NCBI RefSeq assembly: GCF_000802225.1
Contig: NZ_JTDI01000009.1
Span: forward strand, 51,372-115,371
Length of the DNA stretch: 64,000 nt
Direction of reading: 5' to 3'
Source: Novosphingobium malaysiense
GTDB taxonomy: Bacteria; Pseudomonadota; Alphaproteobacteria; Sphingomonadales; Sphingomonadaceae
Made by a program: the position numbers and the translations under genes. Below the pieces are notes generated by a model that was given only the letters and a program-made list of their open reading frames with translations, searched no databases and had not been told where the DNA came from. Positions 17,621 through 26,138 of this stretch are shown in pieces (positions within the stretch are counted from its first letter, which is position 1; every line of letters begins with the position of its first letter).

Positions 17621-17811
17621 CCGCTGCGACATCTGGCCGGCTGCTTCGAGAAGGCGTTGCATCGGAGATGCGATAGTACCCCTCAAGGCGCGCAGGATCA
17701 GTTGGGTTACCGCCCAGAGCGGCCTATTGTGCAAGCACACGTCACCAGCATGGCTAGCCCGGGACCTTCTGCCGTGGGCTGACAAAAGCCAATTGAGGAA
17801 GAAGACCGCAC

Positions 17812-18606
17812 ATGTACGAATACGTCACCGCCCTTGATCTTGATCACCGCGAAAACGGTGTGCTGGTCGTCACGTTCAACAACCCGCCGACCAACGCCTT
17901 CGAAGGCAAGATGCATACCGACCTGCGCCGCCTCCTGACCGACGTAAATGACGACCCCGACACAAAGGTGATCGTGTTGACCGGTGCAGGAGAAAAGGCC
18001 TTCTCGGCAGGTGGCGACATCCGCGAGATGCAGCGTCTGCTTGCGGACAAGAAGACCGAGATCGCCGGTTTCGTCGAGGCACGCCGCCTCCTCGAAACAC
18101 TCCTGCGCCTGCAAAAGCCGCTGATCACGCGCCTCAACGGCCATGCCATCGGCCTTGGCGCGACGGTCGCACTCTTCGCCGACCTTTGCTACGCGGCGGA
18201 GGGCATCAAGATCGGCGATCCGCACGTCGCCGTTGGCTACGCCGCGGGCGACGGCGGCGCGCTGATCTGGCCGCAGCTGATCGGCTACATGCGCGCCCGT
18301 GAGTTCCTGCTGACCGGCGATCCGGTGCTGTCGCAGGATGCGGCGCAGATGGGCCTCATCAACCGTGCCGTCCCGCGCGACCAGTTGGACGAAGTGGCCT
18401 ATGGCATGGCCGATCGCCTCGCCGGCGGCGCCTCGGTCGCCATCAACCTGACCAAGCAGGCGATCAACCTGCCGCTTCGCCGGCATTTCGAGGGCCTGAT
18501 TGACGCCAGCGTGTGGTACGAAGCCGTGTCCAGCTTCAGTGACGACCATGCCGAAGCCGTCAATGCCTTCGTCGACAAGCGTCCCCCGCAGTTCACCGGC
18601 AAGTAA
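17812..18606 (+). CDS. Crotonase-fold protein lacking both hydratase glutamates
   Basis: The 264-residue protein has the crotonase fold, with the oxyanion segment FSAGGDIREM (65-74) and GHAIGLGATVALFADL (110-125). The positions aligned to the catalytic glutamates of enoyl-CoA hydratase are Thr118 and His138. It is therefore unlikely to be a standard hydratase and could be an isomerase, hydrolase, C-C lyase or dehalogenase-like member. ATG 17812 starts a tight plus-strand operon with a TesB-like thioesterase, NTF2-like, DUF4286-like and GlcG-like proteins. An operator-like palindrome lies about 190 bp upstream. Confidence 0.85.
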   Translation: MYEYVTALDLDHRENGVLVVTFNNPPTNAFEGKMHTDLRRLLTDVNDDPDTKVIVLTGAGEKAFSAGGDIREMQRLLADKKTEIAGFVEARRLLETLLRLQKPLITRLNGHAIGLGATVALFADLCYAAEGIKIGDPHVAVGYAAGDGGALIWPQLIGYMRAREFLLTGDPVLSQDAAQMGLINRAVPRDQLDEVAYGMADRLAGGASVAINLTKQAINLPLRRHFEGLIDASVWYEAVSSFSDDHAEAVNAFVDKRPPQFTGK

Positions 18607-18623
18607 GAGTACCAGACAATACC

Positions 18624-19529
18624 GTGACGAAGACATCCAACGGCAATACGACTGCACCCGACGCCTGCCTGCCCTGGCCGGGCGCCGACGTGACCCAGCT
18701 TTCCGAGATCGAGCGCTGCGGCGACCATGAATTCGCCAGCCGCTATGCCATCATTCCTGAAACCCGCAGGATTTTCGGCGGGCAGGTCCTGGGGCAGGCG
18801 CTCGCGGCGGCGGAAGCCTGCGTGCCCGAGAAATACGCCGCGCACGCCATCCACGCGCTGTTTCTGAGCGCGGGCGATGCTTCCCGGCAAGTGCGCTACT
18901 TCGTGGAGGAAATGCGGCAGGGGCGCAGTTTCGCATCGCGCCGGGTGCGCGCGATGCAGGACGACCTGATCCTGCTCGAGATGATGGTGTCCTGTCACAT
19001 CGATGAGACCGGCGGCATCAATCACCAGTCGTCCATGCCCGAGGGCATTCCCGATCCGGACACCCTCGAAACGTTCGAGGAATACGCGGATCGCACGGAA
19101 AACGTCGTCGCGCGGACCTTCGTGAACAGGTTCCCCGCTTTTGTTGCTCTCGACATTCGGCCCTGCGGCCCGCTCGGCGTCGTGCCAGGCGAGGAATCCC
19201 GCCGCCGTTTCTGGATCCGGCTTCGGCCGCAACTCGCGCTGGACGATGCATGCGTAAAGCGCTCGCTCCTGGCCTACCTGAGCGACGTGTGGCTCGCCGG
19301 GGCATCGCTGGCAAAGCACCACCAGGCCCTCGGCAGCGTCTACCCGCAGATGGTCAGCCTCGACCACAGCTTCTGGATCCACCACACCGCCGATCCCTGC
19401 GACTGGCTGCTGTTCGATACCGACAGCCCCTTTGCCGGCAACCAGACCGGGCTCTCTCGCGGCACGCTGTTCGACCGCTCAGGCCGTCTCGTCGCCAACA
19501 TCGCGCAGCAGGCCCTGATCAGGACCTGA
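18624..19529 (+). CDS. TesB-like acyl-CoA thioesterase (double hotdog)
   Basis: The 301-residue protein has the length and block pattern of acyl-CoA thioesterase II. RIFGGQVLGQALAAA and HALFLSAGDASRQVRYFVEEMRQGRSFASRRVRAMQ are in the first hotdog; LDHSFWIHH, DWLLFDTDSPFAGNQTGLSRGTLFDRSGRLVANIAQQ are in the second. It hydrolyses acyl-CoA to free acid and CoA, recycling CoA or releasing dead-end intermediates. The start is GTG 18624, 17 bp after the crotonase stop. Chain-length preference cannot be told. Confidence 0.88.
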   Translation: MTKTSNGNTTAPDACLPWPGADVTQLSEIERCGDHEFASRYAIIPETRRIFGGQVLGQALAAAEACVPEKYAAHAIHALFLSAGDASRQVRYFVEEMRQGRSFASRRVRAMQDDLILLEMMVSCHIDETGGINHQSSMPEGIPDPDTLETFEEYADRTENVVARTFVNRFPAFVALDIRPCGPLGVVPGEESRRRFWIRLRPQLALDDACVKRSLLAYLSDVWLAGASLAKHHQALGSVYPQMVSLDHSFWIHHTADPCDWLLFDTDSPFAGNQTGLSRGTLFDRSGRLVANIAQQALIRT

Positions 19530-19639
19530 CCGAAAGCCATCGGCAACATGATCGTTGGTGGCCTCATGTTGCATGGCGCGCGCCTGCGCGCAGGATGCGC
19601 TCGGTCCCGGTCCGGGGCCCAGAAAAAGCGGAGAGGCCC

Positions 19640-20203
19640 GTGTCCGAAAATGAACTGACGCCCGAACTGATCGCCTTCATCAAGGAGCAGAAGGACCGCC
19701 ACGATATCTGGCAGGCCCTGCTGCGCTATACCCGCGGGGTCGACCGGTTCGACAAGGACCTGATGGCCAGCGCCTATCACCCCGATGCCATCGACGAGCA
19801 CGGTGTGGCTGAAGGCAACGCGGACGAATTCACCGACTGGGCCATCGGCTGGCACGGCGAGAACCAATACCAGCACCAGCACATCATCACCAACCACACG
19901 GTGGAGATCGACGGCGATACCGCCCACGGCGAAACCTATTACCTGTTCTGGGGCGAAAACCGCGAAGGCCCGCCGACGCTCGCCTTCGGCCGCTACGTCG
20001 ACCGCTTCGAGAAGCGCGACGGCAAGTGGGCCATCGCGCACCGTGTCTGCGTCAACCAGTACGCCGGCGCCTTCAATCCGGTGGACATCCCGCAAGAGTA
20101 TCTCGCCATGCAGCGCTCGACCGGCCCCAACACGCGCGATCGCAACGACATTTCCTGGGACCGCCCGCTCAAGGGCAGCCGCGGCTATGCCGGACAGGGC
20201 TGA
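19640..20203 (+). CDS. NTF2/SnoaL-like protein
   Basis: The 187-residue product has the SnoaL-like pattern DIWQALLRYTRGVDRFDKDLMASAYHPDAIDEHG, then alternating strands with RYVDRFEKRDGKWAIAHRVCV. This family includes small isomerases, dehydratases and lyases and also non-catalytic proteins in steroid and aromatic catabolism. The start is GTG 19640 behind GGAGAGG; the longer frame upstream overlaps the thioesterase gene and was rejected. It sits inside the crotonase operon, 12 bp before the DUF4286-like gene. The paired acidic and histidine residues could be catalytic, but this is not established. Confidence 0.78.
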   Translation: MSENELTPELIAFIKEQKDRHDIWQALLRYTRGVDRFDKDLMASAYHPDAIDEHGVAEGNADEFTDWAIGWHGENQYQHQHIITNHTVEIDGDTAHGETYYLFWGENREGPPTLAFGRYVDRFEKRDGKWAIAHRVCVNQYAGAFNPVDIPQEYLAMQRSTGPNTRDRNDISWDRPLKGSRGYAGQG

Positions 20204-20215
20204 GGAGAAACCCGC

Positions 20216-20548
20216 ATGGCCCAGGCCTACCAACTCGTGATCTCCTCATGCGCCAAGCCGGGCCGCGAGGCCGAGTACGACAGCTGGTACGAGAACACCC
20301 ATATGGGCGATGTCCTCACCGTACCGGGTTTCCTCGCCTGCACCCGTTATGTCCGCGCGGGACCCGGCAGCGGTGACAGGACCGAGTTCGTCGCGGTCTA
20401 TGAAGTCGAGACCGATGATCCCAAGGCGCTGCTGCGCACCCTGTTCGAGGCATCAGCCGATCTCGACAGCTCGGACAGCATCGATCTGGAAAGCGTGCGT
20501 TTCGAATTCCTGAAACCCACAGGGGGCGGAAGGAGGCTTGCGACATGA
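20216..20548 (+). CDS. Small dimeric alpha/beta-barrel (EthD/DUF4286-like) protein
   Basis: The 110-residue protein contains EAEYDSWYENTHMGDVLTVPGFLACTRYVRA, the signature of EthD/DUF4286-like ferredoxin-fold proteins found next to degradative oxygenases and hydratases. These small proteins form dimeric barrels and may act as isomerases, decarboxylases or chaperones; a catalytic role is not proven. ATG 20216 follows TGAGGAGA. Its stop overlaps the next start (ATGA), so it is coupled to the GlcG-like gene. Confidence 0.72.
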   Translation: MAQAYQLVISSCAKPGREAEYDSWYENTHMGDVLTVPGFLACTRYVRAGPGSGDRTEFVAVYEVETDDPKALLRTLFEASADLDSSDSIDLESVRFEFLKPTGGGRRLAT

Positions 20549-20961
20549 ATGCGTCCACCCGCGGGTCCCCCGCCCTTCCCCTGACGCTCACCGTCGCTTC
20601 GGGAATGGCCGACCGCGCCATGAGGGGGGCAGCCAGTAACGATCTTTCCGTGTGCGTAGCGATCGTCGACGCGGGCGGTCATCTGCTCGTCGTCGAGCGG
20701 TCCGAGCGGGCGGCGGCGGCCTCGGCCGACGTCGCAATTGCCAAGGCCCGCTGCGCGCAAATGTACCGGCTGCCAACAAGCGCGCTGGCCAAGGCAGGCG
20801 AACACAACCCGGCCATGGCCGCGCTTCCGCACATGCTTCCCTTCGCCGGGGGCGTGCCCATCGTGATCGACGGTGTTCATGAGGGTGCGGTCGGCGTTTC
20901 CGGAGCAAGCGCAGAGCAGGATGAAGCCATCGCCCGCGCGGCCCTCTCCGCACTGGACTGA
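20545..20961 (+). CDS. GlcG/HbpS-family protein
   Basis: The 138-residue protein shows the GlcG/HbpS (heme-binding-like) fold pattern, with SVCVAIVDAGGHLLVVERSE, then AIAKARCAQMYRLPTS and the C-terminal GGVPIVIDGVHEGAVGVSGASAEQDEAIARAAL. Members occur in many catabolic operons, often with unknown function; a few bind heme or a corrinoid. It is the last gene of the operon and is translationally coupled to the previous one. A GC-rich hairpin lies just beyond the stop. Confidence 0.8.
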   Translation: MNASTRGSPALPLTLTVASGMADRAMRGAASNDLSVCVAIVDAGGHLLVVERSERAAAASADVAIAKARCAQMYRLPTSALAKAGEHNPAMAALPHMLPFAGGVPIVIDGVHEGAVGVSGASAEQDEAIARAALSALD

Positions 20962-20964
20962 GGC

Positions 20965-20993
20965 CGGTCGGGGGAGCCACCGCTCCCCGACCG
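20965..20993. terminator. GC-rich hairpin between convergent genes
   Basis: About 12 bp of stem (CGGTCGGGG/CCCCGACCG with a one-base bulge, loop CACC) sits between the GlcG-like stop at 20961 and the convergent alcohol dehydrogenase stop at 20995. There is no U-run on either strand, so its strength as a terminator is uncertain. Confidence 0.45.
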
Positions 20994-20994
20994 C

Positions 20995-22005
20995 TCAAAG
21001 CGACGGGGCGGCCTGGATCTTGATGTCGCTGACTCCGCCCCGCTGCATCTGCTCGATCATGGCCGGCACTTCTTCCAGACTGATGGTGCGCGTCACCATC
21101 GTCCCCGGATCGACCAGCCCCTTGTCCATGGCATGGGCGCAGTATTCGAACTCGCGCATGGTGTAGGCCATCGAGAACAGCAGGTTGACCTGCTTGAAGG
21201 TACTCACCGCCGGAATCACCGGATCGGCGTTGGTGCAGAAGCCAAGCGAGACGATCTTGCCGTCGACCGCGACGTGGTTGACGCATTTCTGCAAGGCGCC
21301 TTCCACCCCGATGCCCTCGAACACGATCTCGGGCGCGCCGCCCAGCGCTTGCTGCACTTCGGCGACTTCGTTCTCCCCGCCTTGCACGAAGACGTCCGCG
21401 CCCATCTTGAGCGCCATTTCCTCACGTCGGCGCGAGCGCGAAAGCGCCACGATCTTTCCGGCCCCGAGCCGCCGCGCCCAGAAGATCGCGCCCAGACTGA
21501 TCGCCCCCGCGCCAAGGACCAGAACCGGTTGCCCCGGCTTGATCTGCGCCATGGCCACGCCGTGCAGGCTGACGGCCAGCGGCTCGGTAAGCGCGCCGTC
21601 TGCCAGCGACAGCGTCTGCGGCAAGTGCGTGGCGGTGTTCACCCCGATGCGCATGTAGTCGGCGAAACCGCCCGTGTAGCTCGCCGTTCCGTTTTCGCAG
21701 AACAAGGGAACACCGTGTACGCAAGCGCGGCACTTGCCGCATCCCGCCGCGGGCATTGCGGTGATCCGGTCACCTATCGCGTAACCTTCCACATCCTTGC
21801 CGACCGCGACGACTTCACCGGAGAATTCGTGTCCAAGGATCGACTGCTCCGGATAATAGCCGTGCACCTGCGTCAGATGCGCATCGGACCCGCAGATTCC
21901 GCAGCGCGCGACTTCGATCACCACTTCGCCCGGGCCGGGCTCGGGATCGTCCACGGTGATGACCTTGAGCGGTTCACCGACCTTGTCGAAGTAGACTGCG
22001 CGCAT
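20995..22005 (-). CDS. Zinc-dependent medium-chain alcohol dehydrogenase
   Basis: The 336-residue MDR enzyme has catalytic zinc ligands C38 (GICGSD) and H59/E60 (GHE), the structural zinc cysteines C89, C92, C95 and C103, and a Rossmann motif VLGAGAISLGA. It oxidises an alcohol or reduces an aldehyde/ketone with NAD(P). ATG 22005 follows GGGAGAA; a longer frame to 22086 was rejected. It lies 138 bp downstream of the VOC gene and may share its transcript. Substrate unknown; the group resembles sorbitol/threonine dehydrogenase-type enzymes rather than long-chain alcohol enzymes. Confidence 0.88.
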   Translation of the reverse strand: MRAVYFDKVGEPLKVITVDDPEPGPGEVVIEVARCGICGSDAHLTQVHGYYPEQSILGHEFSGEVVAVGKDVEGYAIGDRITAMPAAGCGKCRACVHGVPLFCENGTASYTGGFADYMRIGVNTATHLPQTLSLADGALTEPLAVSLHGVAMAQIKPGQPVLVLGAGAISLGAIFWARRLGAGKIVALSRSRRREEMALKMGADVFVQGGENEVAEVQQALGGAPEIVFEGIGVEGALQKCVNHVAVDGKIVSLGFCTNADPVIPAVSTFKQVNLLFSMAYTMREFEYCAHAMDKGLVDPGTMVTRTISLEEVPAMIEQMQRGGVSDIKIQAAPSL

Positions 22006-22143
22006 GCTGTTTTCTCCCGGTCTGCCGGCGCTTGCCCGGCAATATTCCATGTTTGTAGAGAGACCGCAGGCGCCGAAGCCGATCATCGCGTTGAGCCGGA
22101 ACTCGGCACCTGTCAGTCCTGCTATGCCATTCCCTGCCGGGTC

Positions 22144-22623
22144 CTAGCGCATCGGGCTCCCCGGTACGGCCGCGAACATCTGCCTGCCCCCCTCTTCGAG
22201 ATAGATATACTCGAGGTAGTGCCCCAGTGTGCCGGTGACATCGGCGTAGAGGGCATCGAGATTGCCGGGCATCGACGCTTCCAGGGGAATGCCATGTCCC
22301 CTGGCCACATGGGCGGCGCGTATGGCCGCCATGTCCTCTCGCGAGTCCACGAGCATACCGTAATGATGCAGGCGCAGGACAAAATCCTGCGCACCGGAGA
22401 TCCAGTCGGAATAGAAGTCCCCGGATGGATTGTGCGGCTGTACCAGTTCGAAGTTCGTGTCTCCGCAGTACGAGAGCGCGATCTGGGTGAGCGAATCCGG
22501 CAGGTCGCGCATGAATAGCATTTCACCGCAACCGAACTGTTCCTGAAGGATCACTGCGGCGCGATCGATATCGTTCGTCGCGTAGCATATCTGGAACACA
22601 TTGCGCAGTTGCGGCACCGCCAT
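22144..22623 (-). CDS. VOC-superfamily (glyoxalase-like) protein
   Basis: The 159-residue protein begins QLRNVFQICYATNDIDRAAVILQEQFG, the usual opening of a vicinal-oxygen-chelate domain. It continues with LRLHHYGMLVDS and LGHYLEYIYLEEGG, which supply plausible metal ligands (His and Glu). VOC proteins are metal-dependent lyases, isomerases, epimerases or dioxygenases. ATG 22623 follows TGAGGAA and begins 14 bp after the KstD-like gene, so the two form an operon. It may act directly on the product of the flavoprotein (inference). Confidence 0.78.
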   Translation of the reverse strand: MAVPQLRNVFQICYATNDIDRAAVILQEQFGCGEMLFMRDLPDSLTQIALSYCGDTNFELVQPHNPSGDFYSDWISGAQDFVLRLHHYGMLVDSREDMAAIRAAHVARGHGIPLEASMPGNLDALYADVTGTLGHYLEYIYLEEGGRQMFAAVPGSPMR

Positions 22624-22636
22624 TGGGACGAATTCC

Positions 22637-24373
22637 TCAGGAAATGAAACTTTCGAGCTGATCGGATCCCAGCGCGTGGTAGGCTGCGACCATGCCGAAG
22701 GTGAACGAGGCCCCGATACTGGCCCCGGCCCCGGGGTAGCACCGGCCAAAGACCGATGCGGTAGAATTGCCCACGGCGTAGAGCCCTTCGATCGGCGTTC
22801 CATCGTCGCGCACCACGCGTGCATACTCGTCGGCCACGACACCACCCGCGGTCCCCACGTCGCCCGGATACATGGCAACGGCATAGAACGGGGCCTTCTC
22901 GACCGTTCCCAGACTGCCGTTGGGCTTCACCGAAGGGTCGCCGTGGCAAAGATCGAAGGCGCGCGATCCGCGGCCGTAATCCTCATCGACTCCCGTGCGG
23001 CAGAAACCATTGAAGCGCTCCACCTCGGCCTTCAGGCCCTCGGCGTCGATGCCGCACATGGCCGCCAGCTCTTCGAGCGTATCGGCCTTCTTCATATAGC
23101 CGCTCTCGATCCACGATTTCGGCGTCACGCCGGGCGGAAACGGGCCCCAGGGATAATCCTTACGGTTCTGCTGATCGAGAATGGTGAATGCCGGGATCGC
23201 CTTGCCACTGGTTTCACGGTTGCGCTGGAACATACGCTCGCCGATTTCCATGTAGGCGCCCGCCTCATCGGCAAAGCGCTTGCCGTTGCGGTCCACCATC
23301 ATGAGGTGCGGCAGGGACAAGTCGGTATGGTGCATGAAGGGCCGCAAAGTGCCTGTCGCATCCGTCGTGCCCTCTGGCCAACTGCCGTCGAGATTACGGG
23401 ACGTCAGCACCCACCAGGCGGTATCGAGACAGTCCGTCGCTGCGCCTAGCCCCATCATGGCTTCGATGACTTCGCCGGTGTCGCCCGGGTTGGCACTGGT
23501 CCAGTTCGCGTCGACCGGACCGTCGGTAACCTTCTTGCGGAAGGCCTCGTTGCGAGAGAAGCCACCCACGTTCACGATCACGCCCTCGCGAGCCCGGACC
23601 GTCACTTGCGATCCATCCTGATCCACAACGACACCCGCCACGCGGCCGTCCTCTAAAACGAAATCCTTCACCGGCATGTTGCGGTGGATCGGAACGCCCG
23701 CGCGCAGGGCAATCTGCAGCATGCGCCCCTGGATCGCACCGCCATTGGTTGCCCATGACCGGCCCAGCAGCTTGTTGACCATCATCTTGCGGGCGAATTT
23801 CAGCGCCCGCATTTTTCCGGCCCAGGTGCGCTTGACCGTGAACAACGTGGTGAACTCGTCCGCCCCGATCGGCAGGCCGTGCATGGGCGGATAGATGGCA
23901 AGGTGGTTCTTCCACTCGCCCAAGGTGTTGATGTCGAATGCCTGGGGCATGACCGAACGGCCCTCGGGCAAACCGCCGGGGCGGTCATCGTAGTAGTCAG
24001 GCCAGTCATCCGTCGGCCGACGCACCTTCATGCCCTTGCCGATCAGGTAGTCCATCATGCGCGGCGCCGCCTTCAGGAAGGCATCGCGCCGTTCAGGCGT
24101 GACGCCGGGCCCTTCGTAAGTGACCACACTGTTGAAGTATTCGCGAGATTTCTCAAAGCTGTCGTGGATTCCCGCCTGCTTGAGCAGGCTGTTGTTGGGC
24201 ACCCACCACACACCGCCCGAAAAGCTGGTGGAGCCCCCGACCTGGTCGAGCTTTTCAAGGATCACGACGCTTTTGCCCAAGTCCTTAGCCACCAGGGCAG
24301 CAGCCATCGAACCGCCGCCCGATCCGACGATCACCAGGTCATATTCGGCTTCAAGTGGAGGATTCTCCAACAT
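22637..24373 (-). CDS. KstD-like FAD-dependent dehydrogenase (3-ketosteroid 1-dehydrogenase family)
   Basis: The 578-residue flavoprotein starts with the FAD-binding motif VIVGSGGGSMAA (14-25) and E40. It ends with the family signature GNSTASVFGRCYPGAGASIG, where Tyr546 and Gly550 align with the Tyr and Gly that polarise the 3-keto group in 3-ketosteroid 1-dehydrogenase. The proline-ending segment usual after IG in true KstD is changed to IGAS. The family inserts a double bond next to a ring ketone, passing electrons to a quinone or dye. A 3-keto polycyclic substrate is plausible but not proven. It is divergent from the DUF35/thiolase pair. Confidence 0.82.
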   Translation of the reverse strand: MLENPPLEAEYDLVIVGSGGGSMAAALVAKDLGKSVVILEKLDQVGGSTSFSGGVWWVPNNSLLKQAGIHDSFEKSREYFNSVVTYEGPGVTPERRDAFLKAAPRMMDYLIGKGMKVRRPTDDWPDYYDDRPGGLPEGRSVMPQAFDINTLGEWKNHLAIYPPMHGLPIGADEFTTLFTVKRTWAGKMRALKFARKMMVNKLLGRSWATNGGAIQGRMLQIALRAGVPIHRNMPVKDFVLEDGRVAGVVVDQDGSQVTVRAREGVIVNVGGFSRNEAFRKKVTDGPVDANWTSANPGDTGEVIEAMMGLGAATDCLDTAWWVLTSRNLDGSWPEGTTDATGTLRPFMHHTDLSLPHLMMVDRNGKRFADEAGAYMEIGERMFQRNRETSGKAIPAFTILDQQNRKDYPWGPFPPGVTPKSWIESGYMKKADTLEELAAMCGIDAEGLKAEVERFNGFCRTGVDEDYGRGSRAFDLCHGDPSVKPNGSLGTVEKAPFYAVAMYPGDVGTAGGVVADEYARVVRDDGTPIEGLYAVGNSTASVFGRCYPGAGASIGASFTFGMVAAYHALGSDQLESFIS

Positions 24374-24467
24374 ATTCGGTCACCATCTCCCGCCGCAAAA
24401 CGAGCTTCGTCCTGCCGGCGGCAAGATTGCCCCTGCTTGCCGGTCCGTGCAATCGAACCTTCATCCA

Positions 24468-24481
24468 ATCGCGATTGCGAT
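24468..24481. promoter_or_regulatory. Recurrent operator-like palindrome (ATCGCGATTGCGAT)
   Basis: It sits midway in the divergent promoter between the KstD-like gene (starts 24373, minus) and the DUF35-like gene (starts 24607, plus). It matches the consensus ATCGCAWWTGCGAT at 13 of 14 positions. Confidence 0.65.
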
Positions 24482-24606
24482 CAAACCGTTGGCTCGGCCT
24501 CGCCGCCTTGCGACGCAAGCATCGTCAATCCGATAGCGGCAGCCCTCTCTCGACAACAGCCGGCCATTCCCGGCAAGAAACCTGCCACGACAAAGGAGCA
24601 AGCGGC

Positions 24607-24996
24607 ATGAACGAGGTTTCGGCGGGGACCGGCCCCGACCTGCAATTCCAGGCCTTTCTCGCGCAGGGACGCTTCATGATCCAGCGCGGCACGAAGACCG
24701 GGCAATATGTCTTCTTTCCGCGCGCGGTAGCCCCGGGCACGGGCGAGGATCTCGAATGGGTCGAGGCCAGCGGCCACGGCACAGTCTATTCGGCCACTTC
24801 GATCCGAAAACGCCCGCCCGAACCCGCTGTGGGAATCGTTCTGGTCGATCTCAAAGAGGGGCCGAGGATGATGAGCCGCGTCGAAGGCATGGATCCGACC
24901 GAAGTCCCCATCGGCCTTGAGGTGGAAGCACGCATCATCGCGCAGGACGATGAGCACCTCGTCGTCTTCGTCCCGGCCGGGGAGACAGGCCAGTGA
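24607..24996 (+). CDS. DUF35/OB-fold partner of a thiolase-like enzyme, zinc ribbon lost
   Basis: The 129-residue protein has the DUF35 layout: an N-terminal helix LQFQAFLAQGRFMIQR, FFPRAV, then an OB-fold beginning GHGTVYSATSIRKRPP and ending VPIGLEVEARIIAQDDEHLVVFVP. Family members normally carry a four-cysteine zinc ribbon before the OB-fold; here that region (residues 20-45) has no cysteine. DUF35 proteins bind acyl-CoA and pair with SCP2-type thiolases, for example the Ltp2-ChsH2 aldolase of steroid side-chain removal. ATG 24607 follows AAGGAG, and the stop overlaps the thiolase start, so a complex is likely. Confidence 0.8.
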   Translation: MNEVSAGTGPDLQFQAFLAQGRFMIQRGTKTGQYVFFPRAVAPGTGEDLEWVEASGHGTVYSATSIRKRPPEPAVGIVLVDLKEGPRMMSRVEGMDPTEVPIGLEVEARIIAQDDEHLVVFVPAGETGQ

Positions 24997-26138
24997 GCGC
25001 TTTTCCCACCCGCAAGACTGCCATCGTCGGCGCCGCCACCTTCGGTGAAGGGCGCTGCCCTGGTTATGAGCCCTATGACATGGCAGCCATCGCCGCGCGC
25101 GCAGCCCTAGCCGAGGCCGGACTCACCTTTGCCGATGTCGACGGGGTCTTCGTGACGACGTCCAACGACACCTTCGGCGGCGGCATGACTTTCTCGCAAT
25201 ATTGCGGAATCGAACCCAAGGTGGCCGACAATTCGCGCACCGGCGGCAATGTCTTCGAAAGCTATGTCGAACGCGCCGCCTGGATGCTCGATGCCGGCCT
25301 CATCGACTGCGCACTGATCGCCTATGGCAGCAACCAGGCCTCGGCCACCGGCAAGCTCTCCTCGACCTCCAAGCCCTTCCCTTACGAAGCCATCTACAAG
25401 CCGCTCAATCCGCTGTGCAGTTATGCATTGGCAGCAGCTCGCCACATGCATGAGTTCGGCACGACCCGGGAGCAGCTTGGCGAAGTGGCGCTTGCCGCGC
25501 GCAAATGGGCGCAGCTCAATCCGGTGGCGACCATGCGCGATCCGCTGACCATGGAGGACTACCTCTCCTCGCGGATCATCTCTGATCCTCTATCCAAACT
25601 CGATTGCTGCCTCGTCACCGACGGCGCCGCCGCGCTGGTCATGACGCGCGCCGACCGTGCCGGCGACCTTGCCGCGACGCCTGTATGGCTGATGGGGGCC
25701 GCGAGCCGGACCACGCACCGGGACATTTCCTCGATGCCCGATCTCACGACCACGGCGCTGGCGGAATGCGGTCCGCGTGCCCTGGCGCAGGCCGGCCTTG
25801 CGCCCTCGGACATCGATGTCGTCGAGCTCTATGACGCCTTCACGATCAATGTCATCCTGTTTCTCGAAGACCTAGGCTTCTGCCCGAAGGGCGAAGGCGG
25901 GCGCTTCGTGGAAGGCGGCGCGATCGCGCCGGGCGGCAAGCTCCCGGTCAATACCAACGGCGGCGGCCTGTCCTATCTTCACCCGGGAATGTACGGCATG
26001 TTCACCATTGTAGAAGCCGTGCGCCAGTTGCGCGGGGAATGCGGCGAACGCCAGATCGCCAATGCTCGCACCGCGATCGCACAGGGCAATGGCGGCGTGC
26101 TGTCGAGCCAGGCTGTGAACATCCTTGCCGTAGATTGA
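24993..26138 (+). CDS. SCP2/Ltp2-type thiolase-fold protein, probable acyl-CoA aldolase
   Basis: The 381-residue protein has the thiolase fold of the SCP2/lipid-transfer group. The position of the nucleophilic cysteine (near residue 84) reads RTGGNV with no cysteine, as in the retro-aldolase Ltp2. Tyrosines in ELYDAF (Y280) and LSYLHPG (Y328) are candidates for the two catalytic tyrosines of that enzyme. It starts with GTG 24993 overlapping the DUF35 stop. By analogy it may cleave a beta-hydroxyacyl-CoA side chain to a ketone plus short acyl-CoA. True thiolysis is unlikely without the cysteine. Confidence 0.82.
   Translation: MSAFPTRKTAIVGAATFGEGRCPGYEPYDMAAIAARAALAEAGLTFADVDGVFVTTSNDTFGGGMTFSQYCGIEPKVADNSRTGGNVFESYVERAAWMLDAGLIDCALIAYGSNQASATGKLSSTSKPFPYEAIYKPLNPLCSYALAAARHMHEFGTTREQLGEVALAARKWAQLNPVATMRDPLTMEDYLSSRIISDPLSKLDCCLVTDGAAALVMTRADRAGDLAATPVWLMGAASRTTHRDISSMPDLTTTALAECGPRALAQAGLAPSDIDVVELYDAFTINVILFLEDLGFCPKGEGGRFVEGGAIAPGGKLPVNTNGGGLSYLHPGMYGMFTIVEAVRQLRGECGERQIANARTAIAQGNGGVLSSQAVNILAVD

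Noticed and set aside
21133..22518. Open frame of 461 codons on the plus strand
   Set aside because: It is antisense to the zinc alcohol dehydrogenase and VOC genes and has no recognisable domain or ribosome site.
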